Below are positions 62,150-64,000 of a stretch of 64,000 nucleotides of DNA, one piece after another. Origin of the DNA: Pedobacter sp. HDW13. Lineage in GTDB: Bacteria; Bacteroidota; Bacteroidia; Sphingobacteriales; Sphingobacteriaceae. Every line of letters starts with the position of its first letter. Within the stretch, counting starts at the first letter, position 1. The translations under genes and the position numbers were made by a program. The notes under the pieces are model-generated. The model worked only from the letters and a program-made list of their open reading frames with translations, did no database searches and had not been told where the DNA came from. The stretch covers positions 682,001-746,000 of the forward strand of contig NZ_CP049868.1 of NCBI RefSeq assembly GCF_011303555.1. Reading direction: 5' to 3'.

Positions 62150-64000
62150 TTACCCTCCCGGCACTAGCGTTACATTAACATTTTTTTCACCATTAACCAG
62201 TACCTCCTTTGTTTTGAAATTTCGGGCGGAAAAAATCAAAGTATCCCCGATTTTCGCTTCGATGACATATTTTCCGTCCTTATCGGATAATACAGAAGTT
62301 AATTGGTTTTTTACTTTAATAATGGCTTCTGCAACAACCGTTGACTGAACATCCCTAATGACCCCAGATACGGAAATTTTTCGTCCTTCTGGGTTGATCT
62401 CTCCATTTCTTTGGCCACCCGAATGGGTAATATTTTCTTGTCGAACCATGTTTGCAGGGTTCACGAAAACCGATTGCTGTAATTTTATGTCCTGTGAGGA
62501 TGAACCAACCATTAATTTAAATTCCCCTGGCTCAACAACCTTGATGTAGTCTGTATTGTACAAGGCCAGGTCAATAACCGGAACTTTAAAATTAACAGTT
62601 CTTTGTTCTCCAGCTTTAAGATGAATTTTTTCAAACGCTTTTAGTTGTTTCACGGGTGTGGATACTGAACTTACCACATCTCTGATATATAACTGAGGTA
62701 CTTCCTGACCATCGCATTTACCAACATTAATTACATCCGCCGATACTACAATAGTATCAGCGTCCTTAAAATTTAACTTGTTTACTTTGAGATTTTCATA
62801 TTTAAAGTTCGTGTAACTTAATCCAAATCCAAATGGATACAATGCATCGGGAGAAGAAAATACATAATCTCTTCCCGGTTTATCCACAGTGCCACTCCTT
62901 TTATAGTAGCCTTTGTCCGAGGGCAGGTAATTGTAATATGCGGGAAGATGTCCCGCGCTTTGGGGAAAAGACACTGCCAGTTTACCAGAGGGATTAACCT
63001 TGCCGAAAAGTATGTCAGCGATTGCATTCCCCTGTTGTTCGCCCGCATACCACTGCATAATTATCCCCTCGACGTACTCTTTAAACCAGCCAATCGCAAA
63101 CGGCCTTCCGGATACAATGACTGTAACGACTGGTTTACCAGTTGCCTTTACAGCCTTTACAAGGTCCTCCTGCACTCCCGGAATGTTGAGGTCAGAAAGG
63201 TCAAACCCTTCTCCACTGGTAGAGTTAAGGTATTCCCGGGAAAGTGATGCACTTTGCGAACCAACAAACACTATAGCCAGATCGCTCTTACTGGCAGCCA
63301 AAACGGCTTCATTAAAACCACCTTTATCTCTTGAAGTGAGATCACAGCCTTTGGCATAATTTATTTCGACGCTATTTTTTACAAACGCTCTAATACCTTG
63401 CAGGGGTGTGATACCATCCTTATTGTTCCTCGTCCAGGAATAGTCGCCAAACTGAACCTGATCCGCATTGGGACCAATGACCGCAATAGATTTTAGCTTG
63501 CTGGCATCCAAGGGAAGGATTCCGTTGGCATTCTTTAACAGAACGGCACTCTCATTGGCAATCTGCCTGGATAACTGTACCGATTGGGGCGTGTGGATTG
63601 ATTTTTTGTAGTTCAATGTATCCACAGGTTGATCTTCGAAAAGGCCTGAGGCAAATTTAGTATAAAGCACATGAGCCGCTGCAGCGTCGATATATTTGGC
63701 AGCAAACTGCTTATTTTTGACCAAACTTTCCAATTTGGCGTAGTCTTCCCCTGAAGCTTCCAGATCGAGACCGGCTTTGATAGCTTGCATAGCTGCATCT
63801 GTCTGGTTTACTGCGGTTTTATGAAAACTGGAAAGCATTTCTATGGATCCCCAGTCAGAGTAGACATAGCCTTGAAATTTTAGTCGCTTCCTGAGCAGAT
63901 CGGTTAGGAAATAGGCTGATCCGGTAACCGGTTCACCATCATAGGCACTATAGCAGTTCATAATAGATAAAGGACTAAGTGCTTTGATTACCGCCTCGAA
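62150..64000 (-). CDS. GH3 beta-glycosidase with C-terminal regulatory-like domain (5' end outside the window)
   Basis: At least 617 residues; the frame is open to the window edge, so the N-terminal part of the GH3 barrel is missing. GYVYSDWGSIEML (nucleophile Asp region), SVAVIGPNADQVQFGDY-type segment, AGEQQGNAIADILFGKVNPSGKLAVSFP and FGFGLSYTNFKYENLKV, with a fibronectin-III-like tail, are GH3. After that comes an unusual extra domain, ISVSGVIRDVQSTVVAEAIIKVKNQLTSVLSDKDGKYVIEAKIGDTLIFSARNFKTKEVLV, which is the carboxypeptidase D-like regulatory fold normally found at SusC N-termini. Confidence 0.88.
   Translation of the reverse strand, partial: FEAVIKALSPLSIMNCYSAYDGEPVTGSAYFLTDLLRKRLKFQGYVYSDWGSIEMLSSFHKTAVNQTDAAMQAIKAGLDLEASGEDYAKLESLVKNKQFAAKYIDAAAAHVLYTKFASGLFEDQPVDTLNYKKSIHTPQSVQLSRQIANESAVLLKNANGILPLDASKLKSIAVIGPNADQVQFGDYSWTRNNKDGITPLQGIRAFVKNSVEINYAKGCDLTSRDKGGFNEAVLAASKSDLAIVFVGSQSASLSREYLNSTSGEGFDLSDLNIPGVQEDLVKAVKATGKPVVTVIVSGRPFAIGWFKEYVEGIIMQWYAGEQQGNAIADILFGKVNPSGKLAVSFPQSAGHLPAYYNYLPSDKGYYKRSGTVDKPGRDYVFSSPDALYPFGFGLSYTNFKYENLKVNKLNFKDADTIVVSADVINVGKCDGQEVPQLYIRDVVSSVSTPVKQLKAFEKIHLKAGEQRTVNFKVPVIDLALYNTDYIKVVEPGEFKLMVGSSSQDIKLQQSVFVNPANMVRQENITHSGGQRNGEINPEGRKISVSGVIRDVQSTVVAEAIIKVKNQLTSVLSDKDGKYVIEAKIGDTLIFSARNFKTKEVLVNGEKNVNVTLVPGG

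Overview
The window reads as a chromosomal segment of a Bacteroidota bacterium, most likely Sphingobacteriaceae (Pedobacter-like). Grounds: TAnnTTTG-type -7 promoter elements, no Shine-Dalgarno motifs, SusC/SusD outer-membrane pairs, a type IX secretion plug-domain protein, Bacteroidota-style ECF sigma factor, and the overall protein content. The genus is an inference from memory of families, not from a search.

Layout. (1) 1-21.4 kb is housekeeping and general metabolism: tRNA-Cys, DNA alkylation repair, pyrD, an Rrf2 regulator with two matching operator-like sites, an AsmA-like protein, NUDIX, ABC-F, a T9SS plug protein, an exported sugar-oxidoreductase operon with ApbE, an alpha-amylase, a thioesterase, a frameshifted Na+/H+ antiporter and an EVE protein. 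(2) 21.4-31.8 kb is a genomic island. It is bounded by a 90-bp imperfect duplication of the EVE gene 5' end and by tyrosine-integrase N-terminal remnants, and carries an OLD-family nuclease, a tRNA-like gene with an enlarged anticodon arm, Fic, an HNH protein, a cryptic GIY-YIG-like protein and a RadC-like protein. (3) 31.9-36.3 kb is a second accessory block. It holds the main find: a two-gene operon of an ECF-like sigma factor and a nuclease-dead, zinc-finger-less Cas12f homologue, followed on the same strand by a structured RNA with a Cas12f-tracr-like hairpin and a candidate guide. Next to it lie two further folded regions, an HTH regulator, and broken SRA and AbiC-like defence genes. (4) 36.4-41.1 kb has a TPR lipoprotein, a proteasome-like Ntn-hydrolase candidate, and a DyP peroxidase with an unknown partner. 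(5) 41.5-64 kb is a polysaccharide utilisation locus on the minus strand: N-acetylhexosamine kinase, GH16, GH123-like, PL8 lyase, GH105, a TIM-barrel lipoprotein, GH29, DUF5017-type lipoprotein, SusD, SusC, a degenerate IDI-like NUDIX, and a GH3 enzyme running off the end.

How it fits together. The sigma-dCas12f-RNA locus looks like an RNA-guided transcription module: the RNA would place dCas12f at a target and the sigma factor would recruit RNA polymerase. I could not find the guide's target by eye in this window; promoters of SusCD-type operons are the natural place to look. The PUL appears built for a uronic-acid polysaccharide with N-acetylhexosamine and fucose, and no sulfatase is seen. 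Three large genes (antiporter, GH29, susC) are each broken by what looks like one missing G in a G-run, which suggests a systematic sequence error and should be settled before calling them pseudogenes.
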